64,000 nucleotides of DNA from PALSA-600 sp037142875. GTDB taxonomy: Bacteria; Actinomycetota; Thermoleophilia; Gaiellales; Gaiellaceae. The stretch is from contig JBAWZV010000004.1 of the NCBI GenBank assembly GCA_037142875.1, positions 1-64,000 of the forward strand, written 5' to 3'. Numbering within the stretch: the first letter of the stretch is position 1; every line of letters begins with the position of its first letter. A program made the translations under genes and the position numbers. Below the pieces are notes generated by a model. The model searched no databases, had not been told where the DNA came from, and saw nothing but the letters and a program-made list of their open reading frames with translations. This document shows positions 41,063 through 49,380 of this stretch, piece by piece.

Positions 41063-41863
41063 CCACGCCGGTCTGACGATCCAGGTGTCGCCGAGAGCAC
41101 CGACCGCTGCAGCGGCGCGCTCGGCCGCCTCACGATCAGCAAAGAGCCCGTAGACCGTCGGGCCAGCACCACTCACGTCAGCGCGAAAGGCGCCGCGGGC
41201 GCTCAGATGGGCGGCGAGTGGCGAGTGCGCTAGATCGTTTCCCGGGAACTGTCCGAGGTCTGCGGGCACCGCTGCGGAGCGCGCTACCGAGTCGACGGCG
41301 GCCCGCCGTGATTCGAAACCCTCGGCGCCGCTGTAGCGGGCATAGACGGCTCCGGTCGACTCCTTGACCGCGCCGGTCGGGAGCAGAAGGAGCACGCTGT
41401 AATCCTGCGGCAGGCGAAGCGGCTCCAGGGCTGCACCCTCCCCCGTCGCGAGCTGTGGACCGTCTGTGAGGAAGAATGCGACGTCGGCGCCGAGACGGCG
41501 AGCAAGCCGGTGGAGCCCACTCGCCGGGAGGGGCTCCGGGAGCGTCGCGTTTGCGAGCCGCAGGGCGGCGGCTGCATCCGAGCTTCCGCCACCGAGCCCG
41601 GCCGCGACGGGAATTCGCTTCTCGATTCGGGCTCGCCAGAGCGGGGCCACGCCAGCCGCACCGGCAACGGCTTCGAGGGCAAGGCGCACGAGCGTGTCCT
41701 CGCCGAAGCCTTCGACCGTGAGCGTCTCTGCGGGTTCGAGGTGGATCGTGTCGGCGAGATCGATCCGCTGCATCACGGTTGCGACCTCGTGCAGGCCGTC
41801 GGCGCGCGTCGGGCCGACGACGAGCGCGAGGTTGATCTTCGCGTGAGCGAGCAGCGAGGTCAC
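41060..41863 (-). CDS. ispE: 4-diphosphocytidyl-2-C-methyl-D-erythritol kinase
   Basis: GHMP kinase of the non-mevalonate isoprenoid pathway. 267 residues, slightly short. AHAKINLALVV at the N-terminus holds the catalytic Lys, PVAAGLGGGSSDAAAAL is the ATP loop, GADVAFFLTDGP carries the catalytic Asp, and VSGAGPTVYGLF is the C-terminal GHMP motif. The start overlaps the rsmA stop by 4 bp. It is last in the metG-tatD-rsmA-ispE run, the same order as in mycobacteria apart from a missing rpfB. Confidence 0.94.
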   Translation of the reverse strand: MTSLLAHAKINLALVVGPTRADGLHEVATVMQRIDLADTIHLEPAETLTVEGFGEDTLVRLALEAVAGAAGVAPLWRARIEKRIPVAAGLGGGSSDAAAALRLANATLPEPLPASGLHRLARRLGADVAFFLTDGPQLATGEGAALEPLRLPQDYSVLLLLPTGAVKESTGAVYARYSGAEGFESRRAAVDSVARSAAVPADLGQFPGNDLAHSPLAAHLSARGAFRADVSGAGPTVYGLFADREAAERAAAAVGALGDTWIVRPAW

Positions 41864-42621
41864 CGCAGCGCGTCGGTCAGGTCGATGAACTCCGGCGGGT
41901 CGAGCTCTTCGGCCCTGACCGTCGGAAGGCGCCCCATCGATGCGATCGCCTCGGCGGCGCGATCGCGCGGAACGAGGCCGGCGAGCGCGAGGGAGTTTGC
42001 GAGAGTCTTTCGTCGATGCGCGAACGCGCCCTCGACGACGCGTTTCACACCGGGCGGGACACCCGGCGCGATGCGATCGAACGCGATGAGCGCCGACTCG
42101 ACGTTCGGCTTGGGCCGAAAGACCTCGCGCGACACCGGGTGGAGCCCGGTGCGTTGGGTCACAAGCCGCATCAGCACCGAGACCGCGCCGTAGGCCTTGG
42201 TGCCGGGAGACGCGAAGAATCGGTCGGCGACCTCACGCTGCACCATCACACACCAGCTCTCGATGTCGGGAAGGCGGTCGAGGCTCTCGACAACGATCGG
42301 CGTTGCGACGTTGTAGGGCAGGTTCGCGACGAGCTTCCGCGGTCGCGGCTCGAACGTCGAGAGGTCGAGAGCAAGCGCATCGCCCCAGTGGAGCGTCGCG
42401 CCGCTGATGCCCTCCAGTTCCGGAGCGAGCGAGCGGTCGAGCTCGACCGCGTGGACGTGTGCAACGTGAGCTGCGAGATAGCGGGTGAGGACGCCGAGGC
42501 CCGGGCCGATCTCGAGAACGACGTCGGCCGGGTCGAGAGCCGAGAGCCGACCGATCACACCGAGGATGTTGTCGTCGACGAGGAAGTGCTGGCCGAGCGC
42601 CTTCTTCGGGATGACGGTCAT
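41860..42621 (-). CDS. rsmA: 16S rRNA dimethyladenosine transferase RsmA/KsgA
   Basis: SAM enzyme that dimethylates two adjacent adenines at the 3' end of 16S rRNA, a late check in small-subunit assembly. 253 residues: ALGQHFLVDDNIL, SAM motif I EIGPGLGVLTRYLA, motif II VELD, catalytic NLPYNVATPIV, and the C-terminal helical domain with HRRKTLANSL. Overlaps of 4 bp at both ends tie it to tatD and ispE. Confidence 0.95.
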   Translation of the reverse strand: MTVIPKKALGQHFLVDDNILGVIGRLSALDPADVVLEIGPGLGVLTRYLAAHVAHVHAVELDRSLAPELEGISGATLHWGDALALDLSTFEPRPRKLVANLPYNVATPIVVESLDRLPDIESWCVMVQREVADRFFASPGTKAYGAVSVLMRLVTQRTGLHPVSREVFRPKPNVESALIAFDRIAPGVPPGVKRVVEGAFAHRRKTLANSLALAGLVPRDRAAEAIASMGRLPTVRAEELDPPEFIDLTDALR

Positions 42622-43352
42622 AGCCCGAAGGCCGCCGTCGCGTTCGCGTCGATCGTCGCGGCGAGCGCCGCCACGTCGTCACCACGCGCCTCAGCGAGCA
42701 CCGCGAGGGTGAGCATGACGTTTGCCGGCTCGTTTCGGGTGCCTCGAACGCTCTGCGGAGCCAGATAGGGGCTGTCGGTCTCGGCGAGGATACGGTCGGC
42801 GGGAACGCGCGCGGCCGCCTCGCGGAGCTCAGGCGCCTTCGGATAGGTCAGGTTGCCCGCGAAGGAGACGTACCAGCGGCGTTCGAGCGCCGTCTCGAGC
42901 AGCCCGGGCGAGGAGAAGCAGTGCAGGACGACGGTTCCCTGAAAGATCGAGAGCGCGGCGAGCGTGTCGGTGTCGGCCTCGCGGGTGTGGATGACGACCG
43001 GCTTGCCGAGGTCGGCTGCGAGCGTGAGCTGTGCATCGAACAGGCGACGCTGCGCATCGCGGGGTGCGTAGTCACGGAAGTAGTCGAGCCCCGTCTCTCC
43101 CACCGCGACGGCCCGGGGGTGCGCAAGCAGCTCGCGCAGGCCGTCAAGGTCGCTCGGGCCAACCGTGCCTGCCTCGTGCGGGTGCACGCCGAGGCACGCG
43201 TAGACACCGTCGTGAGCGTCGGCAAGCGCAAGGGTCTCTGTGGCCTGGCCGATCGTCGTTGAGACCGCGATCGTGCGCGTGACACCGACCTCGCGCGCCC
43301 GGCCGAGGATGGCCTCGGCGTCGTCGCCGAAGTGCGCGTGGGTATCGATCAC
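42618..43352 (-). CDS. tatD: TatD-family metal-dependent deoxyribonuclease
   Basis: 244 residues from the GTG at 43352, which overlaps the metG stop (GTGA). VIDTHAHFGDD holds two His metal ligands, GETGLDYFRDY a Glu, VVIHTREADTD a His, HCFSS a His and AETDSPYLAP the last Asp. TatD enzymes are 3'-5' exonucleases in DNA repair and RNA quality control. Longer upstream extensions read inside metG and are not used. Confidence 0.94.
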   Translation of the reverse strand: MIDTHAHFGDDAEAILGRAREVGVTRTIAVSTTIGQATETLALADAHDGVYACLGVHPHEAGTVGPSDLDGLRELLAHPRAVAVGETGLDYFRDYAPRDAQRRLFDAQLTLAADLGKPVVIHTREADTDTLAALSIFQGTVVLHCFSSPGLLETALERRWYVSFAGNLTYPKAPELREAAARVPADRILAETDSPYLAPQSVRGTRNEPANVMLTLAVLAEARGDDVAALAATIDANATAAFGL

Positions 43353-44872
43353 TCGGCGGTGAGCGTCTCGACGCGCGGGAAGAGCGGCGGCGCCGCTCCG
43401 ATGCCGCCCACGGGCACGAGCCGACCGTAGACGACGTTCTCCCAGCCGAGATCGAGCGGCTGGCCGAGGGCCTCGAGGATCTTCGGGGCGGTCTCCGGCA
43501 GGTACGCCGCAAGAGCGATCGCCGAGATCCGCAGCCCGTCGGCAAGGTCGTAGAGGATGGCGTCGAGCTCGGCGGCGCGCTCCGGATCCTTCGCAACCGT
43601 CCACGGTGTCAGCTCCGTGACGTAGCGATTGAGGTAGCGGACAAGCAGCCAGATTCGGTCGACGGCGGCGGTTATGTCGAACCGGTCGAGGTCGGCGGCA
43701 ACCTCAACGCGGATCTCATCGACGATCGCTGCGATCTCGGCGTTGGCCCCCTCACGGGTACCGATCTGCCCATCGCGGTACTTCACGATCATCGCCGTCG
43801 TTCGCGAAAGCAGGTTGCCCAGATCGTTTCCGAGCTCACGCTCGTAGCGGTCGTGGATCCCGTCGAGTGAGGCAATCCCGTCCTGCCCGAAGGAGACGGC
43901 ACGCGCACACCAGTAGCGGACGGCATCGGCGCCGTAGATGTCGATCAGGTCGAGCGGATCGACGACGTTGCCGAGCGTCTTCGACATCTTCTTGTCGTCG
44001 AGTCCGAGCAGGTAGCCGTGCACGAAGATCTGCTTTGGCACCGTGTACCCCGCAGAGAGCAGCATCGCCGGCCAGTACACGCAGTGGAAGCGCAGGATGT
44101 CCTTGGCCATCACGTGGCGCGCTTCGGGCCAGAACACCTCCCGGAGGTCCTCGCCGGGCCGCGCGTAGGTGAGCGCGCTCAGGTAGTTGATGAGCGCGTC
44201 GGCCCAGACGTAGGCGACCTGCCCCTCGTCCCATGGCAGCGGGATTCCCCAGGGCTGGCTCGCCCGGCTGATCGAGAAGTCCTGCAGTCCGCCGGCGATG
44301 AAGCTGCGTGCCTCGTTGAACCGGAAACCGGGAAGCACGAGGTCGGGCTGGGCGTCGTAGATCTCGAGAAGCTTGTCCTGGTAGGCGGAGAGACGGAAGA
44401 AGTAGTTGCGCTCCTCGATCGACTCGGGGAGGGTCTCGTGGATCGCGCAGCGCCCATCGACAAGGTCGCTCTCGGCCTTGAACTCCTCGCAGCCGACGCA
44501 GTAGAGCCCCGTGTAGACGTCCTCGTAGACGTCGCCATTGTCGTAGATCCGCTGCAGGAACTCGCGGACGAAGGTCTTATGCCCCTCATCGCTTGTCCGG
44601 ATGAAGAAGTCCGGCTCGGCATTCAGGCGGCGCGGAAGCTCGCGCCAGACCTCGGCGATCTGGTCGACGTAGTCCTGAGGCGCGAGCCCGAGATCCTGCG
44701 CGACCCGGAAGACCTTCGTCGCGTGCTCGTCGACTCCGGTGAGGAAGAACGTCTCCTCGCCGCGCTGTTGCATGTGCCGGACGAGGATGTCGGCGGCGCA
44801 CGTCGTGTACGCATGCCCGATATGGGGCTTCGAGTTGACGTAGTAGATCGGGGTCGTCAGGAAGTACGGCAT
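43349..44872 (-). CDS. metG: Methionyl-tRNA synthetase
   Basis: Class I synthetase of 507 residues from the ATG at 44872 (PYFLTTPIYYVNSKPHIGHAY, containing the HIGH motif). One zinc knuckle (CVGCEEFKAES, then a Cys-x-x-His-like end instead of a second Cys pair), VYVWADALINYLSA, KMSKTLGNVVDP (KMSKS) and a helical anticodon domain with NRYVTELTPWTVAKD. It ends without the C-terminal dimerisation domain found in longer forms. Its first ~290 bp lie inside the open frame of the M23 gene. Confidence 0.95.
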   Translation of the reverse strand: MPYFLTTPIYYVNSKPHIGHAYTTCAADILVRHMQQRGEETFFLTGVDEHATKVFRVAQDLGLAPQDYVDQIAEVWRELPRRLNAEPDFFIRTSDEGHKTFVREFLQRIYDNGDVYEDVYTGLYCVGCEEFKAESDLVDGRCAIHETLPESIEERNYFFRLSAYQDKLLEIYDAQPDLVLPGFRFNEARSFIAGGLQDFSISRASQPWGIPLPWDEGQVAYVWADALINYLSALTYARPGEDLREVFWPEARHVMAKDILRFHCVYWPAMLLSAGYTVPKQIFVHGYLLGLDDKKMSKTLGNVVDPLDLIDIYGADAVRYWCARAVSFGQDGIASLDGIHDRYERELGNDLGNLLSRTTAMIVKYRDGQIGTREGANAEIAAIVDEIRVEVAADLDRFDITAAVDRIWLLVRYLNRYVTELTPWTVAKDPERAAELDAILYDLADGLRISAIALAAYLPETAPKILEALGQPLDLGWENVVYGRLVPVGGIGAAPPLFPRVETLTAE

Positions 44873-45983
44873 CGCGCCCCATGATACGAGCGGGCACCCG
44901 ACCTGGCCGACGGCGGCGACCGAGGACACCGATCGAGGCGAGCAGTACGAGCAACGCGAGGCCGACGCCCACCAGCGCAATCCCGCGCGCGTCGCTCTCG
45001 CTTCGGCGCGCCGCCTCAACCGGAGGTCGGTGAGAGAGAGACGACGACGCCGGGCGCGTGACCGCGTCCTGCCGGTGCACGTCGGCAGCGAGGCCGACAC
45101 GTTGGACGTCGTGCAGCCGAGACCCTGCCGGTCGCGCACCGGCCGGGTCAGGGTGCCACCGCGCGGTGCTCGCGGCTGTCGCCGCTCGGATCGGGCGCGA
45201 CTGCGCGGGCGCGGCGGGGGCGACCGCGGAGACCGACCGTTCGCGGATGCGAGGCGCCGACGGCGCGGCGGACAGGCCAGCCCGAGCGTAAGGCAGAGAG
45301 ACCGTTCGCGGAGCCAGACCGGGAGCAGGTGCAGAGACGATTTGCGGGGTGAGGGCACCCGCAGACGCCTCAACAGGATCCGCAGACACATCGACACCAG
45401 GAGCAGCGTCAACGAGCGTCGCGGCCTGCAGAGGCACGGTGACGGCGCCAACCCCGGAGGTTCCCACCGCTGGCACCTCGGACGGCGGCACAACCCCAAA
45501 TGGCGCCGCGGCTACGCGGGGCGGCAGGAACGACAGCGGGTCGACGTACCCCTGCTCGTCAGTCATCCGTCGAACTCCGAGATGAACGTAGGGCCCGTCG
45601 ACAGCGAGCTCGCCACTCGGCCCGACCGTGCCAACCACGTCGCCCTCGACGACCGTGGCGCCGCGGCCGACCGTGCTCGCACCGAGATGGGTGAGCGTCA
45701 CCGACCACCCGTCACTGCTCTCGACCGTCAGCGAGCGCCCACTCCCGGGTACCGACCCGGCGAAGGCCACGACACCGCCGATCGGCGCGCGTACCTGCTC
45801 GGCGGCAGCCGCCGCGATATCGATGCCCCGATGCTGACCGCCGCTGTACGGATGGGTCGGGTCGAACGAGAACGGCACGAGCACGTCCCCTCCAACCGGC
45901 CACGTCCAGGCATTCGCGACAGGACTGAGAGCGAGAACGGGCAGGAGAGAAACGACCACGAGGCGGATGAGAGAGGCACGCAT
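44586..45983 (-). CDS. M23 (LytM)-domain exported protein with C-terminal membrane helix, overlapping metG
   Basis: 465 codons from an ATG with GGAG upstream. Signal peptide (1-25), LytM domain (27-145) with HRGID (His51, Asp55) and LTHLG (His99). The final H-x-H motif reads YVH (Tyr132, His134), so one catalytic His is replaced. A long Ala/Pro-rich linker follows, then a membrane helix (GIALVGVGLALLVLLASIGVLGRRRR, about 338-360). No stop occurs before metG: the frame runs 287 bp into it, the last 95 residues being Arg/Pro-rich and probably not natural. A TTGACA/TACGGT promoter precedes it. Confidence 0.75.
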   Translation of the reverse strand: MRASLIRLVVVSLLPVLALSPVANAWTWPVGGDVLVPFSFDPTHPYSGGQHRGIDIAAAAAEQVRAPIGGVVAFAGSVPGSGRSLTVESSDGWSVTLTHLGASTVGRGATVVEGDVVGTVGPSGELAVDGPYVHLGVRRMTDEQGYVDPLSFLPPRVAAAPFGVVPPSEVPAVGTSGVGAVTVPLQAATLVDAAPGVDVSADPVEASAGALTPQIVSAPAPGLAPRTVSLPYARAGLSAAPSAPRIRERSVSAVAPAAPAQSRPIRAATAASTARWHPDPAGARPAGSRLHDVQRVGLAADVHRQDAVTRPASSSLSHRPPVEAARRSESDARGIALVGVGLALLVLLASIGVLGRRRRPGRVPARIMGRDAVLPDDPDLLRQLEAPYRACVHDVRRRHPRPAHATARRGDVLPHRSRRARDEGLPGRAGSRARASGLRRPDRRGLARASAPPECRAGLLHPDKR

Positions 45984-46042
45984 CGGCGAACTCCAGAGTC
46001 GAGGACTGCGCTCACCGTTGTCTGTCTAGTGAACGTCCTGAC

Positions 46043-46071
46043 ACCGTAGGTCGACCGCGAGGCGTTGTCAA
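46043..46071 (-). promoter_or_regulatory. Promoter of the M23 gene
   Basis: TTGACA (46066-46071), 17-nt spacer, TACGGT (46043-46048) on the minus strand, giving a leader of about 50 nt. It is a textbook SigA-type -35. Confidence 0.7.
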
Positions 46072-46088
46072 CCGTGGTTACAGACTTG

Positions 46089-46898
46089 TCACAAAGTGCC
46101 GCGGTAGAGGTCGTTCTTCGCGACACCGGTGAGACGCGAGACGACCTCCGAGGCGGACTTGCGCGGCGTTCCCGCAGCGACGAGCTCGGCCACCGCGGCG
46201 AGCGCGACCTCGGCAACACCCGACAACCGCGCGCCCTCTCCTGCCCCGACCACGAGCGTGATCTCGCCCCTCGGCGGCTCGTCGAACCGGGCCGCCAGCT
46301 CCGCCGCCGTCCCTCGCGCGACCTCCTCGAACTTCTTCGTCAGCTCACGGCACACCGCGACCTGCCGCTCCGGTGAGACCGTCGCCAGAGATGCGAGCGT
46401 CTCGGGAAGCCGCCTCGGTGACTCGAAGGCGACGACCGGCCACGTCCACGCGCCGATCTCGGCCCAAAGAGCAGCGCGCGCAGCCGCCCGGCGCGGCAGG
46501 AATCCGAGGAACGTGTAGCGCTCAGCAATGAGACCGCTCGCAACGAGCGCCGTCTCCACCGCCGAAGGCCCCGGCAGCACGACCACCGGCACGCCCGCGT
46601 CGAGTGCAGCCCGCACGAGGCGCCCGCCCGGGTCGGAGATCGCCGGAAGGCCCGCGTCGGAGACGAGCGCCATCCGCTCACCTGCGAGCAGCCGTGGCAC
46701 GAGCTCAACAGCGCGCGCCGCCTCGTTGTGCTCGTGGCACGAGAGGAGATGCGTCTCGATGCCATGTCGGGCCAGCAGTCCCCCCGTATGCCGTGTGTCC
46801 TCCGCGAGCACGACGTCGGCCTCACGCAGCTCTGCGAGCACGCGCAGCGTGATGTCGTCGAGATTCCCGATCGGCGTTGCGCAGACCGTGAGCGTCAC
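46089..46898 (-). CDS. rsmI: 16S rRNA 2'-O-ribose C1402 methyltransferase RsmI
   Basis: 269 residues of the tetrapyrrole-methylase fold. The N-terminus TVCATPIGNLDDITLRVL, then VVLAEDTRHTGGLLARHGI, LVSDAGLPAISDPGGRLV and VVLPGPSAVETALVASGL are family hallmarks, and RGEITLVVG starts the last strand. It methylates the ribose of C1402 in the decoding centre. It lies 8 bp downstream of the ROK kinase gene and is probably co-transcribed. Confidence 0.94.
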   Translation of the reverse strand: MTLTVCATPIGNLDDITLRVLAELREADVVLAEDTRHTGGLLARHGIETHLLSCHEHNEAARAVELVPRLLAGERMALVSDAGLPAISDPGGRLVRAALDAGVPVVVLPGPSAVETALVASGLIAERYTFLGFLPRRAAARAALWAEIGAWTWPVVAFESPRRLPETLASLATVSPERQVAVCRELTKKFEEVARGTAAELAARFDEPPRGEITLVVGAGEGARLSGVAEVALAAVAELVAAGTPRKSASEVVSRLTGVAKNDLYRGTL

Positions 46899-46906
46899 GT
46901 CGCCGC

Positions 46907-47782
46907 TTACCCGAGCGCCTCGAAGGCGACAAGTCCCGCGCCGATGAGCCCCGCCGACGCGCCAAGCTGCGCCGGCACGAGACGAACCGACTCCCCGCCA
47001 GGCACGAGCGCCTCGCGGCGGACCACCTCACGCGCCGGGTCAAGTAGAAGATCGCCAGCGGCGACACCAAACCCGCCCCCGACCACGACGAGCTCGGGGT
47101 CAAAGATGTTCACGAGCGACGCGATCGCCGTACCCAAGTGACGCCCGATCTCCTGCAGCGCGGGATGCTCCTCGCGCACGAGGTCACGGGCCGTCGCTCC
47201 GGGCCCAAGCACCCGCCCGGCCAGCCGCTCCGCGGCGAGCCCAGAGCAGTAGGACTCGACGTGGCCACGCCCCGTACACGAGCCCTGGCACGGCTCGCCG
47301 TTCTCGACGATCACCATGTGCCCAAGCTCCGCCCAGCCGCGATAGAGCTTCCCGTCCAGCACGATCCCCCCGCCCACTCCCGTCCCGAGCGTCAGCAACA
47401 CGAGGTCGCGCGCGCCACGACCGGCCCCGCGCACGAACTCTGCAAGCGCCGCCGTGCCCGCATCGTTCTCGGCGCCAACAGGAAGCCCGAGACGCTGCTC
47501 GAGCTCTGCCTGGAACCGCACCTCGCGGATCGGAACGTTGACTGCTCCGAACGCGACGCCGGTCCGGCGGTTGATCCGCGCCGGGATGCCGAACCCGACG
47601 GCGACGATCTCGGGCGTCCGCAGCTCCTCGACGGCAGCGACGAGTCCAGCCAGCAGCGCGGTCTGCGAGTTGGTCGGCGTGGGCCGCTCGATCGTCTCGA
47701 GAACCTCGCCGTGCTCGTCGACGACGCCGGCGAGGATCTTCGTCCCACCGAGGTCGACACCGATGACATTCCGTGTACTCAC
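46907..47782 (-). CDS. ROK-family sugar kinase (glucokinase-like)
   Basis: 291 residues. VIGVDLGGTKILAGVVD is the first phosphate loop. GAENDAGTAALAEFV has the catalytic Asp, and LTLGTGVGGGIVLDG and GWAELGHMVI follow. The zinc motif reads CQGSCTGRGHVES, in which the last Cys of the common ROK pattern is a His. No DNA-binding domain, so an enzyme rather than a repressor; probably phosphorylates glucose. GTG start, with the -10 box TAGGGT of the shared divergent promoter 11 nt upstream. Confidence 0.9.
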   Translation of the reverse strand: MSTRNVIGVDLGGTKILAGVVDEHGEVLETIERPTPTNSQTALLAGLVAAVEELRTPEIVAVGFGIPARINRRTGVAFGAVNVPIREVRFQAELEQRLGLPVGAENDAGTAALAEFVRGAGRGARDLVLLTLGTGVGGGIVLDGKLYRGWAELGHMVIVENGEPCQGSCTGRGHVESYCSGLAAERLAGRVLGPGATARDLVREEHPALQEIGRHLGTAIASLVNIFDPELVVVGGGFGVAAGDLLLDPAREVVRREALVPGGESVRLVPAQLGASAGLIGAGLVAFEALG

Positions 47783-47792
47783 AACCGGCCGG

Positions 47793-47799
47793 TACCCTA
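47793..47799. promoter_or_regulatory. Shared bidirectional -10 box TACCCTA
   Basis: TACCCT on the plus strand (10 nt before the LCP ATG) and TAGGGT on the minus strand (11 nt before the ROK GTG) are the same 7 bp read from both sides. Confidence 0.45.
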
Positions 47800-47808
47800 C
47801 TTCGCCGG

Positions 47809-48999
47809 ATGGCCCAGGACGAGAAGCCCTATCGCGTCTACCGCGGGGGCCGCATCAAGGGCAAGGTGCCCGAGCCCCCACGGAAGGGCTCAACACCGAA
47901 GCCGAAACGCGCACGCGGGAGCGCCGAACGCCGCACACCACGGCCCGGACGGTTCCGTCTGAGGCGTTCCTCCGGGCGGCTCTCCTGGTCGCTGCTCACG
48001 CTGATGGCCACTGTCGGCGCGCTCGTCCTGCTACTGGTCTGGGGCGTCGTTGGTTTTCTTGCCTTCCAGAGCGGCGTCGGGTCAGCGAATGGCCGGCTCG
48101 ACGCGAGCGCAAGGAAGGCTCTCACAACGGGCAACGGTCTGCTGCTCGCACACGGGACAACGATCCTCCTACTCGGGACAGACAGCTCACAGGCAGCAGG
48201 ACGGACGGGTGACCGTCACGCGGACTCGGTGATGATCATCCGCACTGACCCGTCGCACCACAGGCTTGCGTACCTCTCGATCCCGCGCGACCTCTACGTT
48301 CCGATCCCCGGCGTCGGCAGCACCAAGATCAACGCCGCGTATCAGGTCGGCGGCGCCGCCCTCGCGATACGAACAGTCGAGAACTTCACCGGAATCCCAA
48401 TCCGCCATGTCGTGATCGTCGACTTCGGTCAGTTCCAGAAGCTGATCGACGCCGAGGGAGGCATCACCGTCGACGTGCCTTCCCCGATCCTCACGAACCG
48501 CTTCGACTGCCCCTACGCGACCGAGGCACGCTGCCTGCAGTGGCCGGGCTGGCGGTTTGCGAAGGGCAAGCAGCACATGGACGGACACCGAGCACTGATC
48601 TACTCGCGCATCCGGGAGAACCGGCTGGACCTGCGCGAGACGGACATGACCCGCGGGGCCCGTCAGCAGGCTGTTGCGCAGGCTGTGACAGCGAAGCTGA
48701 CGTCGTTCTCGACGCTTCTCGCTCTCCCGTTCAACGGCGGCTCGCTGATCGCGCCGCTCGCGACCGACCTGTCGGCAAGCCAGCTGCTCGAGCTCGGCTG
48801 GGTCAAGTTCCGCTCCTCCCGAAGCCAGACGCTCTACTGCAGGCTCGGCGGTGACGCTACGAGCGCCGGCGGAGCGTCGGTGATCATCCCGTCAGAGGAC
48901 AACAGAAACGCGCTCGCGATGTGGGCTGGGACATCCGCACCGCAGCGGCCGACAACAACGTTCGGCCCGGGCTGCCAGGCCGGAAGCCCGCTCGGCTAG
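47809..48999 (+). CDS. LytR-CpsA-Psr (LCP) family cell-wall glycopolymer ligase
   Basis: Transfers lipid-linked glycopolymers (teichoic-acid-like, arabinogalactan or capsule) to peptidoglycan. 396 residues from the ATG at 47809: a basic cytoplasmic N-terminus, one membrane helix (about 66-88), then the LCP domain outside. The domain has LLLGTDSSQ, RHADSVMIIRTDPSHHRLAYLSIPRDLYVPIPG (the DS and R-D pyrophosphate-binding residues), GSTKINAAYQ, IDAEGGITVDVP and the ALIYSRIRENRLDLRETDMTRGARQQ stretch. A 13-residue upstream extension is rejected because of the -10 box. Confidence 0.92.
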   Translation: MAQDEKPYRVYRGGRIKGKVPEPPRKGSTPKPKRARGSAERRTPRPGRFRLRRSSGRLSWSLLTLMATVGALVLLLVWGVVGFLAFQSGVGSANGRLDASARKALTTGNGLLLAHGTTILLLGTDSSQAAGRTGDRHADSVMIIRTDPSHHRLAYLSIPRDLYVPIPGVGSTKINAAYQVGGAALAIRTVENFTGIPIRHVVIVDFGQFQKLIDAEGGITVDVPSPILTNRFDCPYATEARCLQWPGWRFAKGKQHMDGHRALIYSRIRENRLDLRETDMTRGARQQAVAQAVTAKLTSFSTLLALPFNGGSLIAPLATDLSASQLLELGWVKFRSSRSQTLYCRLGGDATSAGGASVIIPSEDNRNALAMWAGTSAPQRPTTTFGPGCQAGSPLG

Positions 49000-49335
49000 C
49001 TACTCGGACGAGCTGCCGGACGAGCTGCTCGACGAGCCGGAGTCCGAGCTCGAAGAGCTCGACCCGCTGTCGCCGGAGCCACCACCGCTCGACCCGCTGT
49101 CGCCGGAGCCGCCACCGCTCGACCCGCTGTCGCTCGAGCCGCCGCCAACCTTGCGCCCGCGGCCGTAGTCGGTCGAGTAGAACCCCGAACCCTTGTAGTG
49201 CACAGCAACCGGGTGGAGAACGCGCTCAAGCGGCGCACCTCCGCACACCTCGCACTGCTGAGGCCCCGGCTCCATCATGCCGTGGAAGGTCTCGAGGAGA
49301 TGCCCGCTCGGGCACTTGTACTCGTAGATCGGCAT
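49000..49335 (-). CDS. FmdB-family zinc-ribbon protein with a Ser/Gly repeat tail
   Basis: 111 residues. The FmdB putative regulatory domain (MPIYEYKCPSGHLLE, PGPQQCEVCGG) has a Cys/His-Cys-x-x-Cys zinc ribbon where the first pair is Cys-x-x-x-His. Residues 50-66 (GSGFYSTDYGRGRK) are the family end. The last 45 residues are a low-complexity tail of GGGSGDSGSS repeats encoded by a 30-bp tandem repeat. Leaderless start: -10 box TAGCCT 6 nt before the ATG. Convergent with the LCP gene, stops adjoining. Confidence 0.88.
   Translation of the reverse strand: MPIYEYKCPSGHLLETFHGMMEPGPQQCEVCGGAPLERVLHPVAVHYKGSGFYSTDYGRGRKVGGGSSDSGSSGGGSGDSGSSGGGSGDSGSSSSSSDSGSSSSSSGSSSE
49058..49147 (-). repeat. 30-bp tandem repeat, about three copies, inside the FmdB gene
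   Basis: Units at 49058-49087, 49088-49117 and 49118-49147. The first two differ at one base and the third is more diverged. Each encodes GGGSGDSGSS or a close variant. The length is a multiple of 3, so copy-number change keeps the frame. Confidence 0.85.
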
Positions 49336-49341
49336 TCGACC

Positions 49342-49347
49342 AGGCTA
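49342..49347 (-). promoter_or_regulatory. -10 box TAGCCT, FmdB gene
   Basis: TAGCCT on the minus strand, 6 nt before the ATG at 49335. It mirrors the box at 49366 on the other strand, 18 bp away. Confidence 0.5.
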
Positions 49348-49365
49348 CCAGTGAGCGAGACGCGC

Positions 49366-49371
49366 TAGCCT
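49366..49371 (+). promoter_or_regulatory. -10 box TAGCCT, CopC-CopD gene
   Basis: TAGCCT lies 9 nt before the GTG at 49381. Confidence 0.5.
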
Positions 49372-49380
49372 CACAGCTCC

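Noticed and set aside
44873..45499. N-terminal extension of the MetRS frame to 45499
   Set aside because: The extra 209 codons are Arg/Pro/Ser-rich antisense-like sequence overlapping the M23 gene; the canonical MetRS N-terminus begins at 44872.
49058..49147. CRISPR-like array
   Set aside because: The 30-bp units are directly adjacent with no spacers and encode an in-frame Ser/Gly tail.
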